DNA of 48,560 nt from the NCBI GenBank assembly GCA_023252195.1, contig JAHEXI010000026.1:1-48560 (forward strand). Reading direction: 5' to 3'. Source of the stretch: Pseudonocardiales bacterium (lineage in GTDB: Bacteria > Actinomycetota > Actinomycetes > Mycobacteriales > Pseudonocardiaceae). The notes beneath the pieces were generated by a model that did not search any database, was not told the DNA's origin, and worked only from the letters and a program-made list of their open reading frames with translations. Shown here in pieces: positions 31,072 to 39,256 of the stretch. Position 1 is the stretch's first letter, and each line of letters begins with the position of its first letter. Both the position numbers and the translations under genes were made by a program.

Positions 31072-33396
31072 GTGAGCAGTACGGCGCGCGAAGGGATCCG
31101 GACCGGCATGGCGCCCAACGGAGGCGAGGCCGCATCGCTGGTGGAGTCGGCAATGCTCTTACGCTGGCGCGCGCCAGAGCTGGCGCTGCTGTTGGCCGAT
31201 CGGGCGGTGACCGCCGGGCAGGACGATAAGCTGGCCGTCCTGCAGGCAGACCACGTCGCGGTTTTTGCGCTCAACCGTCTCGGCCGGCACGGGGAAGCGG
31301 CTCATCGGCTCTTCCCAGCGATTCGAGACGCCGAGACTCCACCGGGGCTGCGGCATGAGCTGCACGTGGAGCTTGCCCACTGCGCAGTCGCGCTAGGTGA
31401 AGCCGCTACCGCGCTCGGTGCGGTGCGGGCGGTGCTCGCCGCCGGCGATGATGTCGCTCCAGTGCTCAGGGGCGGTGCCCTCGTCGCCGTGGCCGAGGCA
31501 TCGGCCGCACTCGGCCGAGATGATCTGGCTACCTCCGCCCTCGACGAGGCTGACGAGCTCTACCGCGAGGACCCGAGTCTCGACCACGACACCGCTTTGC
31601 TGTTGCGGGCTGCAGTCCGGGCGGTGGACGCAGCGCGTCACCGCCGCCGCGACGCGGGCGCGGTGGCCGAGGCGAAAGCTAGGGAAGGCCGCGACCTGTT
31701 GGCGGGTCTGGCCGATCCTGAGCATGATAGCGGCGAGGTGAGCGCGCGGCTGATGCTCGAGATAGCGCTCGCGCTGCTAGATCGCGGTGCCGGCGATGCC
31801 GCTATGCAGGAGGTGCGGCCATTGCTGCGCCGTCCGGTGCGCGCCGCCGCGGCCGCGGCGGTCGGCCGGTTGCGCCTGGCGTTGGCCACTCGGGTGCACC
31901 TCGCCGAAGGTCGCCATGAGCCCGCGCTGACCCTGCTCGCCGACGCGGTCGAGGGTGCTCAGCGATATGGGGTGGACGTCGTCCTCGCGGAGTGCCTTGA
32001 GGGCTTGTCCCACGTGCACGAGGCCCGCGGCGAGTTCGCTGACGCTCTGCACTGCGTGCGCGCCGCCCGTGCGGCGGAAGGCCGGCATCGCCGCGATGTG
32101 GAAGCCGCGCGTTGCACGCTGCTGGAGAACTGCGGGTCTGCCCGCCGTGAGGAAGCGCGCCTGGTCGGCCAGGTGGCTGCACTTCTCGGCGATGCCGGGA
32201 CGGGGTGTGCCGGTGGATCCGACTCCGACACCGGTCCGCTGAGCGTCGAGGTCGGCGTCTGCAGTGCCGCGCAGCAGACCGATCCGAAGTCTTTCGACGC
32301 CGAGATCGCGCAAGCCGACACCGCTGAGGCAGAGGTGCTTGAGGCGGAAATCGCGCAAGCGGAGGTGGCTGAGGCGGACGTCCGTGAGGCGGAGGCCGAG
32401 GAGGAGGTCGCCGAGGAGGAGGTCGCCGAGGAGGAGGTCGCCGAGGAGGAGGTCGCCGAGGAGGAAGTCGCCGAGGAGGAAGTCGCCGAGCCGGAGATCG
32501 CTCAATCGGCCCCTGCTACGCCGACGTCGCCGGTTTCGAGTACTCCCGTGGTCGCATCGCCGGTGCCGTCGTCGGTTGCCGAGGACCCGATCCCGGTATC
32601 TCCAGACGCCGAGGCCGCCGAGTCATCGAGTGGGGTCGATTCTTCGCAGGCCGGGGCGCGGCACCGCCGCGGTGCCGGCACCCTGGTATCGGTAAGTGAT
32701 CTGCTGCCCGCGTCGGCGTTGTCGGCAGGCCGCTCCGGCCGGCGTCGCGCGGAGGACCGTCCTGTCGAGACGTCCACGGTCGGGATGGGCCAGATCGGCG
32801 ACGCTGACCCAGAACCGAGCGGCGCGGGCGATCGAGAGGCCGCGAACCGATCGGACGAACCACCCGCTCCGCTCGTGATCTATCCGTTGCCGCACCAGCC
32901 CCCATCGGAGTCGGCCACGTTAGAGCGTGAAGCCACCGACGAGGACCCGTCGGAAGACCCCGAAACTCCGCAGATCCGACGGGATTTGTCGGCTTTTGGG
33001 CCGCCCGCTCCGACGCCCCGCGCGCTGGACTGGCAACCTGCGGATGAGGATTTAGCCGGCGACGAGGCTCAGATGGGCCTAGGCGATCTGCTCGCTGAGG
33101 CGCTCGCTGCATACCAGGCAAGCCGGGATATCCACGCTGGCGCGCGATCCGCCGCGATGCGCGGCGATGACGGTTCAACTACTGTTGACGGCGAGACCGA
33201 ACTCGACGTGTCCCGTTACCGTGGTTTAGGAACGCGCCGGACGGTGGGCCTCGCGCTAGCCCCCAAGCCGATCGACGCGAATTCGGCCGGACCGAATCCG
33301 GTCGGCGCAGACGCAGACGATCCCGCTGCAGCGGTCACCAACCCCCTGCTTCGGTTGCCGAATCTGACTGCTGAACCACGATGGGGTTCCGCCTGA
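31072..33396 (+). CDS. Large TPR-like helical protein with tandem EEEVA repeats
   Basis: 774 residues. The first ~380 are Ala-rich helical repeats of TPR type (LALLLADRAVTAGQDDKLAV; GEFADALHCVRAARAAEG), likely a protein-binding scaffold. Around 443-475 a 15-bp unit encodes EEEVA six times in a row, extending an acidic coiled or disordered segment built from related E-A-E-V blocks. The rest is a low-complexity Pro/Ser/Asp-rich linker. No enzyme motif. It lies between ettA and a thioesterase gene. GTG 31072 was chosen over ATG 31108 because GGGAG precedes it. Function unknown; perhaps regulatory or surface-linked. Confidence 0.7.
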   Translation: MSSTAREGIRTGMAPNGGEAASLVESAMLLRWRAPELALLLADRAVTAGQDDKLAVLQADHVAVFALNRLGRHGEAAHRLFPAIRDAETPPGLRHELHVELAHCAVALGEAATALGAVRAVLAAGDDVAPVLRGGALVAVAEASAALGRDDLATSALDEADELYREDPSLDHDTALLLRAAVRAVDAARHRRRDAGAVAEAKAREGRDLLAGLADPEHDSGEVSARLMLEIALALLDRGAGDAAMQEVRPLLRRPVRAAAAAAVGRLRLALATRVHLAEGRHEPALTLLADAVEGAQRYGVDVVLAECLEGLSHVHEARGEFADALHCVRAARAAEGRHRRDVEAARCTLLENCGSARREEARLVGQVAALLGDAGTGCAGGSDSDTGPLSVEVGVCSAAQQTDPKSFDAEIAQADTAEAEVLEAEIAQAEVAEADVREAEAEEEVAEEEVAEEEVAEEEVAEEEVAEEEVAEPEIAQSAPATPTSPVSSTPVVASPVPSSVAEDPIPVSPDAEAAESSSGVDSSQAGARHRRGAGTLVSVSDLLPASALSAGRSGRRRAEDRPVETSTVGMGQIGDADPEPSGAGDREAANRSDEPPAPLVIYPLPHQPPSESATLEREATDEDPSEDPETPQIRRDLSAFGPPAPTPRALDWQPADEDLAGDEAQMGLGDLLAEALAAYQASRDIHAGARSAAMRGDDGSTTVDGETELDVSRYRGLGTRRTVGLALAPKPIDANSAGPNPVGADADDPAAAVTNPLLRLPNLTAEPRWGSA

Positions 33397-33520
33397 GGCG
33401 CGTCGCCGATCCGCAGCTAGCGACTAGTGAAAGTGGTCGTGGAAGCGCCTGTAGGTGGATCCAGCGAGTTCGTCGGTCGACCTCTAGAAGGCGGCTCGGC
33501 AGCCGACCGGAGGTGGGTAG

Positions 33521-33940
33521 TTGGCGAGGTTCAGTACGGACGTCGCGGTGCGCTGGTCGGACATGGACGTCTACGGGCACGTCAACAACGCGCGGGTGGT
33601 CACGCTGCTGGAGGAGGCGCGCACGGAGCTACTGTTCGGTGAGGGCGCTCGGCGGGGTGCCCACACCCTGGCCGAGGGCGTGGTCGTCGTCGAGCTGTTG
33701 GTCCGCTACCGGCAGCCCCTGGTGTATTCGGCGAGCCCGGTGCGGGTGCGGTTGTGGGTCAGCGAGCTGCTGGCCGCCTCATTCGCCGTGGAATACGTCG
33801 TGGCGGGCACTGGCGGCGACGCAGTCACCGCGCGCACCCAGCTCGCCGCGTACGACACCGCCGCGCAACGGCCACGGCGGTTGACACCCGGTGAGCGGGA
33901 ATTTCTGGCTGTGTTTCGAGACGGGGGTAGCGGTGGCTGA
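33521..33940 (+). CDS. Acyl-CoA thioesterase, 4HBT hot-dog family
   Basis: A 139-residue single hot-dog domain. VRWSDMDVYGHVNNARVVTL contains the 4HBT signature with the catalytic Asp (SDMDVYGHVNN), and EEARTELLFGEGAR follows in the central helix. It hydrolyses acyl-CoA or aryl-CoA thioesters, and the exact substrate is unknown. The TTG at 33521 has GGAGG seven bases upstream. The stop overlaps the next gene (GTGGCTGA), so the two are co-translated. The position corresponds to the Rv2475c-like gene in mycobacteria. Confidence 0.88.
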   Translation: MARFSTDVAVRWSDMDVYGHVNNARVVTLLEEARTELLFGEGARRGAHTLAEGVVVVELLVRYRQPLVYSASPVRVRLWVSELLAASFAVEYVVAGTGGDAVTARTQLAAYDTAAQRPRRLTPGEREFLAVFRDGGSGG

Positions 33941-34565
33941 ACTGTGCATTCCGGATCCAACCGAGCGGGACGATCTCGCTGCCTTCGTGGCCCGCGCGGT
34001 GCGGCTGGACCGTGATGTGATGGTGCGACTGCGGGATGGCGACGGCCGGGTGCACGCCTGGGTCGATACCCCGTTCGACACGCTGGTGACTCGCTCAGTG
34101 CGCGGAGTGGTGCGTCCTGGTGATATCACCGTCAGGAGCACGGATCTGCTGGCCGCGGTGGCAGTGGTCGGCGCTGCGGTGTCCGACCCTGGGCCGGCGC
34201 AGGATGCGCTCTGGCGCTGCGCCTTGCCGCCGGAACAAGGCTGGTATGCGGTGGATCAGGTGCCCGCTGACGTGCTCGCCGAGCTCACCGATCAGGGTGC
34301 TGCCGTCGCCAGGGACAACCCCGGTCCGCACGGGTCGCCGCCCGCCGCACTGTTGGATCAGAAGGTGATCACCGTCAGTGGGGCCGGATTCGAAGTGGGA
34401 GTGCCGTTGCGCTGTTTGTTCGCCCTGTCGGGTATGGGCTTCGTGGGAGCTTCTGGTGTGAGCGAAACCGTCCGGGTCTCGGCCACCGACTCATGGCTGC
34501 GGCTGGATGCCCGCTACGGTGCCGTGCTGCGCCGCCGGCACGCTGCCCTGGCGCTGCTCGTCTGA
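33933..34565 (+). CDS. Conserved actinobacterial hypothetical protein
   Basis: 210 residues: a helical N terminus (DLAAFVARAVRLDRDVMVRL), a beta-rich middle (VHAWVDTPFDTLVTRSVRGV), WRCALPPEQGWYAVDQVPAD and a C-terminal WLRLDARYGAVLRRRHAALA. It has the look of a conserved cytoplasmic protein without known catalytic motifs. The start GTG overlaps the thioesterase stop, implying a shared function or co-expression. Convergent with the alpha-glucosidase gene, with 5 bases between stops. No function assigned. Confidence 0.7.
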   Translation: MAELCIPDPTERDDLAAFVARAVRLDRDVMVRLRDGDGRVHAWVDTPFDTLVTRSVRGVVRPGDITVRSTDLLAAVAVVGAAVSDPGPAQDALWRCALPPEQGWYAVDQVPADVLAELTDQGAAVARDNPGPHGSPPAALLDQKVITVSGAGFEVGVPLRCLFALSGMGFVGASGVSETVRVSATDSWLRLDARYGAVLRRRHAALALLV

Positions 34566-34570
34566 TCGGA

Positions 34571-36199
34571 TCACACCAGCCAGACGGCGGTATCGGGCGG
34601 CAGGACATCGCCGCTGGGCGGGAGCGGGCCACTGGCCAGCAGCACCTGTCCCAGTGGCAGTGATACCTGGTTGCCGGAGGTATTCAGGCCGCAGACCAGC
34701 CCGCCGCCTTTACGGCGGAAAGCCAGGCATCCGGGCGGTGCGCCGTACCACTCAAGCTCGACGCCGCTGAACGCGTTGTGATCCTTGCGCAGTTCCAGCG
34801 CCCGCCGGTAGAGCGACAACGTCGAAGTCGGATCCTCCAGTTGTGCTTCCACGGTTCGGCCACCCCAGTCACCGGGCATCGGCAGCCAGGTGCCGGGGCT
34901 TGCGCTGAATCCGTACGGCGGCACGCTGCCCTGCCAGGGCAGCGGTACCCGGCAGCCGTCGCGGCCGCGCTCGGTGTGCCCGGAGCGCCTCCACACCGGA
35001 TCCTGCAACGCCCAGTCGGGCAATTCGACATTCGGCAGACCCAGCTCGTCACCGTTGTACAGGTACACCGGTCCGGGCAGGGCGAGTTGCACCAGTGCCA
35101 TTGCCCGTGCCCGGGCCAGGCCGACTTCCCCTCCGCCGTAGCGGGTCACCGGGCGAACCGAGTCGTGGTTGGAGATCGTCCAGGTGGCCGGGGCGGGACT
35201 GCCCTGGACAGCCATCAGCGAGTGCTCGATGGCCGCCCGGACACTACCGGCGTCGAAGTCGGCCTCCAGCAGCCGGAAGTTGAACCCCAGGTGCAGCTCG
35301 TCAGGGCGGATGTAGCGAGCGAACGCGGCGTCATCGATCACCCAGATCTCGCCGATCGCCATCCGTGCCGGATACTCATCGATCACCTTGCGGATCATCC
35401 GGTGGATGTCGTGTACACCGTCAGCGTTGAAGCGGGGATCGGCGACGTCGGCGTCGAGCAGACCGGAGCCGACCTCGATCGGCTGCGGCATGTCAGGCAA
35501 CCCAGCAGGTTTGGCCATCCCGTGGGCGACATCGATGCGGAAGCCGTCCACCCCACGGTCCAGCCAGAACCGCAGGGTCCGTTCGAGATCGGTGGCTACC
35601 TCTGGGTTGTCCCAGTTGAGGTCTGGCTGCTCGGGCGCGAACAGGTGCAGGTACCACTGCCCGGCATCATTGATCGAGGGGGACAGCCGGGTCCATGCCG
35701 GGCCGCCGAAGGTGCTCGTCCAGTTGTTCGGCGGTCGCGAGCCACTGAACCCGGAACCGTCGCGGAAGATGTAACGGGCTCGTTCGGGGCTGCCCGGCGC
35801 TGCTGCGACGGCCGCCTGGAACCAAACGTGGCGGTCGGAGGTGTGGTTGGGTACCAGGTCGATGGTCACCCGCAGCCCACGCCGGTGAGCGTCGGCGATC
35901 AGCCGATCGAAGGCGTTCAGATCGCCGAACAGCGGGTCGACGGCGCGCGGATCGCTGACGTCGTAGCCGTGGTCGACCATCGGGGAGCTGAAGAAAGGAG
36001 TGAGCCACAGGGCATCCACGCCGAGCAGTTCCAAATAACCCAGCCGGCTGCGAATTCCCTCCAGATCGCCGACGCCGTCACCGTCGGCGTCGGCGAAAGA
36101 ACGGACGTAGACCTGGTAGAAGGTGGCATCTCGCCACCAGGCTTCGTCGTCAGCCAGTCGGCGGTCGTCGGCGCGTCGCACGAGGGTCAATCTTGCCAC
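34571..36199 (-). CDS. aglA: GH13 alpha-glucosidase (oligo-1,6-glucosidase-like)
   Basis: A 542-residue cytoplasmic glycoside hydrolase with a GH13 (beta/alpha)8 barrel. Region I is RVTIDLVPNHTSD. Region II is GVDGFRIDVAHG with the nucleophile Asp. Region III is MAIGEIWV with the acid/base Glu. Region IV is TWTISNHDSVR with the stabilising Asp. It probably releases glucose from short alpha-glucosides such as isomaltose or trehalose-derived products. It corresponds in context to mycobacterial aglA (Rv2471) next to glbO. Ends convergent with the preceding gene. Confidence 0.9.
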   Translation of the reverse strand: MARLTLVRRADDRRLADDEAWWRDATFYQVYVRSFADADGDGVGDLEGIRSRLGYLELLGVDALWLTPFFSSPMVDHGYDVSDPRAVDPLFGDLNAFDRLIADAHRRGLRVTIDLVPNHTSDRHVWFQAAVAAAPGSPERARYIFRDGSGFSGSRPPNNWTSTFGGPAWTRLSPSINDAGQWYLHLFAPEQPDLNWDNPEVATDLERTLRFWLDRGVDGFRIDVAHGMAKPAGLPDMPQPIEVGSGLLDADVADPRFNADGVHDIHRMIRKVIDEYPARMAIGEIWVIDDAAFARYIRPDELHLGFNFRLLEADFDAGSVRAAIEHSLMAVQGSPAPATWTISNHDSVRPVTRYGGGEVGLARARAMALVQLALPGPVYLYNGDELGLPNVELPDWALQDPVWRRSGHTERGRDGCRVPLPWQGSVPPYGFSASPGTWLPMPGDWGGRTVEAQLEDPTSTLSLYRRALELRKDHNAFSGVELEWYGAPPGCLAFRRKGGGLVCGLNTSGNQVSLPLGQVLLASGPLPPSGDVLPPDTAVWLV

Positions 36200-36224
36200 T
36201 GGAGTCCGGGGTGACCGTCGGACC

Positions 36225-36608
36225 TCAGGTCACTGAATTCACCAGGCTGTTTGCTGCCATCTGCAGGTAGTTCCAGAGCACGGCTCGGTGAGCCTCATCG
36301 AGGTCGGCTTCCTCTACTGCGGTGCGCATGCAACGCAGCCAGGCGTCGCGTTGGGTCGGTCCGATCTGGAACGGGACGTGCCGCATCCGCAACCGCGGGT
36401 GTCCCCGCTGCATCGAGTAGGTGTGTGGCCCGCCCCAGTACTGCACCAGGAACATTCGCAGCCGCTCCTCGGCAGCACCGAGATCCTCGTCCGGGTAGAG
36501 CGGGCGCAGCACCTCATCTTTGGCCACCAGCTCATAGAAACGGCCGACGATCCGGCGGAACATCTGCTCGCCGCCGACGGCCTCGTAGAAGTTCTCCGGC
36601 GCAGCCAT
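36225..36608 (-). CDS. glbO: Group II truncated hemoglobin O
   Basis: A 127-residue 2-on-2 globin: [20 protein letters not shown] with phenylalanine and tyrosine residues of the B helix, [20 protein letters not shown] with Tyr-CD1-type and TrpG8-region features, and [20 protein letters not shown] containing the proximal His (RHVPF). It binds heme and O2 and is implicated in oxygen or nitric-oxide chemistry at the membrane. It sits 25 bases before the aglA start, in one transcription unit, as in mycobacteria. Length typical of the group. Confidence 0.95.
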   Translation of the reverse strand: MAAPENFYEAVGGEQMFRRIVGRFYELVAKDEVLRPLYPDEDLGAAEERLRMFLVQYWGGPHTYSMQRGHPRLRMRHVPFQIGPTQRDAWLRCMRTAVEEADLDEAHRAVLWNYLQMAANSLVNSVT

Positions 36609-36650
36609 TCCCCCATCTTGCCTTGCTCGGCCACGACGGGGGGAGGAGCC

Positions 36651-37640
36651 TCAGGTCGGGGGGGCGGCGAGACCGGCCGGCGAGGGCGCCGGAATCCCGG
36701 CTTCGGCGAAGGCTGCCTTGATGCCGGCCAGCAACGCACGCTGCACTGTCCACTGCCGCCCGGCCTGAACCTTGGTCGTGATCCGCAGCGTGACACCGTC
36801 GGAGTTGATCGACTCGACGCCGAGCACCTGGGGTGGTTCGAGCACATCGTCAGCCAGTGCGCTGCCGTCGGCGGTGAGCTCGGTGGCGGTCCGACCGGCG
36901 AGCTCAGTAGAGGCCTGGATGTCTGCGTTGTATCCGATGGGGAGGTCGACGACGGCCACCGAATAGTCCTGGCTGGAGTTACCGACGCGCAGTACCTCGC
37001 CGTTGCGGACGTACCACACGGTGCCCTTGGTGTCCCGCAGGGTGGTCACCCGCAGTCCGACCCCCTCGACGGTGCCGGTGGCTTGGCCGAGGTCGACCAC
37101 ATCGCCGACGCCGTACTGGTCTTCCACCATCATGAACATCCCGGACAGAAAGTCCTTCACCAGATTCTGCGCGCCGAAGCCGAGCGCAACACCGAGAATG
37201 CCGGCCGAGGCGATGATCGGACCGAGATTGATCCCCAGTTCGCCGAGCACGAGGGTGCAGGCGACCCCGTAGACCACGAACGTCATCCCCGACCGCAGTA
37301 CCGAGCCGATCGTGCGGGCCCGTTGGGATCGTCGTTGCCCTAGTATCCCGGTGCCCCGCCAGGACTCAGGCGCCCGCTCGCGCAGCGGCCGAAGCAATCC
37401 CGGCGGTGGTCCTTCGGCCGTCACCCTGGTCAACCGGTTGATCGTCCGGTGCACCATCAGCCGGATCAGTACCGCCAGTACGATGATCAGCAAGATGCGC
37501 AGTCCGGTTCCCACCACCGCATCGGCGTAGCGCGACAGCAGGTCATTGTGGGTCAAGTGGTAAATGCGCGAACACCACGACCCGGTGTCCTGGGAACAGT
37601 CGGGTTGGGCGATCAGTGAGACGACGATCGGCTGGAGCAC
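36651..37640 (-). CDS. Small-conductance mechanosensitive channel (MscS family)
   Basis: A 329-residue membrane protein with TM helices around 35-60 (ILLIIVLAVLIRLMVHRTIN) and 120-165. The pore helix is IIASAGILGVALGFGAQNLV then KDFLSGMFMMVEDQYGVGDV, the TM3-to-beta-domain hallmark of MscS. The cytosolic C-terminal vestibule follows. It opens on osmotic downshock to release solutes. GTG 37640 gives a hydrophilic N terminus followed by TM1. The longer frame reaches into the region upstream of the HNH gene. Located next to glbO. Confidence 0.9.
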   Translation of the reverse strand: MLQPIVVSLIAQPDCSQDTGSWCSRIYHLTHNDLLSRYADAVVGTGLRILLIIVLAVLIRLMVHRTINRLTRVTAEGPPPGLLRPLRERAPESWRGTGILGQRRSQRARTIGSVLRSGMTFVVYGVACTLVLGELGINLGPIIASAGILGVALGFGAQNLVKDFLSGMFMMVEDQYGVGDVVDLGQATGTVEGVGLRVTTLRDTKGTVWYVRNGEVLRVGNSSQDYSVAVVDLPIGYNADIQASTELAGRTATELTADGSALADDVLEPPQVLGVESINSDGVTLRITTKVQAGRQWTVQRALLAGIKAAFAEAGIPAPSPAGLAAPPT

Positions 37641-37784
37641 ACCGGGACTGTATCCGTGACCTCTCTGTGACCACTGCCCGTGGCCGGTGCGACAGCTAGT
37701 CACCAGCACGACTCACGTCCTGATACGTGCGCGATCGCCACTTGGTGTGGTGGACTAGTCCCGCGCATTGGTGGAGGTGGTTGC

Positions 37785-38438
37785 GTGCACGACCGACAAC
37801 CCAGCCCGGAGGGTCACCCAGCGGGGGCGGACCGGCGGACCGCCTCGCGCTCAGGAACCTCAACCGGGCTTATCGAAACCACTGTCGTCGTCACGGACGC
37901 GGCGTCCGCTACGGGCGCACCGGTCTGGGGACGCCGACGGGTATTGCTGCTCAATGCGAGCTTCGAGCCGCTGACCGCGCTGCCGTTGCGTCGGGCGATC
38001 GTGTTGGTGGTGTGCGGCAAGGCCGATGTGGTCCATGGTGACGCCGCGGGCTTGGTACTGCATTCCGCGACTACCAGCGTCGTGGCCCCCTCGGTGATCA
38101 AGTTGTGCACGTTCGTGCGGGTGCCCTACCGGGCGCGGGTTCCGATGACCCGGGCGGCGTTGATGCACCGGGACCGTTACCGCTGTAGCTATTGCGGAGC
38201 CCGCGCGGAAACCATCGACCATGTGGTGCCGCGCAGTCGAGGGGGCGAGCATTGTTGGGAGAACTGCGTCGCCTGCTGCGCGCTGTGCAATCACCGTAAG
38301 GCTGACCGGCTGCTCAGCGAACTGGGTTGGAAGCTGCGGGTGGTGCCGCGCGCTCCGCGGGGTCAGCATTGGCGGTTGCTGGCCACGGTGCCCGACGCCG
38401 ATCCGCTGTGGTTGCCCTACCTCGGCGAGGTCGCCTGA
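37785..38438 (+). CDS. HNH endonuclease family protein
   Basis: 217 residues. The C-terminal half carries the HNH fold: CSYCGARAETIDHVVPRSRG with the IDHVVPRS core, then NCVACCALCNHRKADRL with the Asn and final His of the motif and two Cys pairs for zinc. The N-terminal half (RRVLLLNASFEPLTALPLRR) is typical of the widespread actinobacterial HNH gene (Rv2469c-like) of unknown target. GTG 37785 has GGAGG seven bases upstream and was preferred over the long upstream frame. Confidence 0.9.
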   Translation: MHDRQPSPEGHPAGADRRTASRSGTSTGLIETTVVVTDAASATGAPVWGRRRVLLLNASFEPLTALPLRRAIVLVVCGKADVVHGDAAGLVLHSATTSVVAPSVIKLCTFVRVPYRARVPMTRAALMHRDRYRCSYCGARAETIDHVVPRSRGGEHCWENCVACCALCNHRKADRLLSELGWKLRVVPRAPRGQHWRLLATVPDADPLWLPYLGEVA

Positions 38439-38494
38439 CGTTAGTGGCTACCTGGTGAGGCGGTGACCGACTCCGGTCAGCTACCGTGATCGGT

Positions 38495-38734
38495 GTGACA
38501 TCGCTGGAGGTCGTCCTCATCCTGGCTGGTGCTCCGCTGGCCATCATGATCTTGTTGGGGTTACTGACGCTACGGCCGAAGTTCGCTCGGACCCGCCGAT
38601 ACCGCCCCGGCGAGCAGTGGGACCACCCACCGGTGTTGTGGACGGCGAACCCCGAGGCTTTGCGCGACAAGGCGGCCCATGGCAGCCGGGATGGATCCGG
38701 TGAAGCCCGCGGAGGTGCTCGTGGCAACTGGTAA
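38495..38734 (+). CDS. Small single-pass membrane protein, conserved hypothetical
   Basis: 79 residues: one N-terminal TM helix (LEVVLILAGAPLAIMILLGL), then a soluble tail with TRRYRPGEQWDHPPVLWTAN. It overlaps the start of the DUF5130 gene by 14 bases, so the two are co-translated. No ribosome binding site is evident before GTG 38495, and GTG 38486 is an alternative. Function unknown. Confidence 0.65.
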   Translation: MTSLEVVLILAGAPLAIMILLGLLTLRPKFARTRRYRPGEQWDHPPVLWTANPEALRDKAAHGSRDGSGEARGGARGNW

Positions 38735-39224
38735 CAAGCAGCACCGGGATCCTGCCCGGCGGGACCGTTCTCAGCGCGACAGGGACCGGCGGGAGTTCGT
38801 GCCGGGCGAGGCTGTCGTCGGCACTGGACGGATCTCCGCCGCGCGAATGCTCACGCCGGTTCTCCCCACGTTGCCTTTCACCAAGTCCCAGCTCGCGACA
38901 CTTGACGATGCGTTAGTCCGGGCCAGCCGCAGCGCGAGCCTGCTTTTCGGCGTCTACCTCGGCGACCTCGGTTCGGACACCCGGGGTCGGGCTGAGGTGC
39001 TGCATGACTCGATGGGTAAGTGGGCCGACCATGCGGTGTTGGTGGCCGTCTCGCCCGGCCAGCAGGTAGTCGAGGTGGTCACTGGTTGCAAGGCTGCGCA
39101 CCGGCTTCCCGACCGGGGGTGCAAGCTAGCGGTGGAGAGCATGGTCTCGTCATTCAAAGCGGGCGATCTAGCCGGAGGGCTGACCACCGGCCTGCGGACG
39201 CTCGCCGCCCACGCGGACTCGTGA
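38721..39224 (+). CDS. DUF5130 family protein
   Basis: 167 residues. The C-terminal domain has PFTKSQLATLDDALVRASRS, FGVYLGDLG, AVLVAVSPGQQVVEVVTGCK and AAHRLPDRGCKLAVESMVSS with FKAGDLAGGL, resembling TPM-like/DUF5130 proteins near PepN in actinobacteria. A charged, low-complexity N terminus precedes it. GTG 38721 has GGAGG five bases upstream. Convergent with pepN. Function unknown. Confidence 0.75.
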   Translation: MATGNKQHRDPARRDRSQRDRDRREFVPGEAVVGTGRISAARMLTPVLPTLPFTKSQLATLDDALVRASRSASLLFGVYLGDLGSDTRGRAEVLHDSMGKWADHAVLVAVSPGQQVVEVVTGCKAAHRLPDRGCKLAVESMVSSFKAGDLAGGLTTGLRTLAAHADS

Positions 39225-39256
39225 GTGCGAAACAGTGTTATAGCACTTAATGCCAC

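Noticed and set aside
34778-36214. Long plus-strand frame opposite the alpha-glucosidase gene
   Set aside because: Shadow frame of the GH13 gene, with composition typical of antisense high-GC frames and no ribosome binding site.
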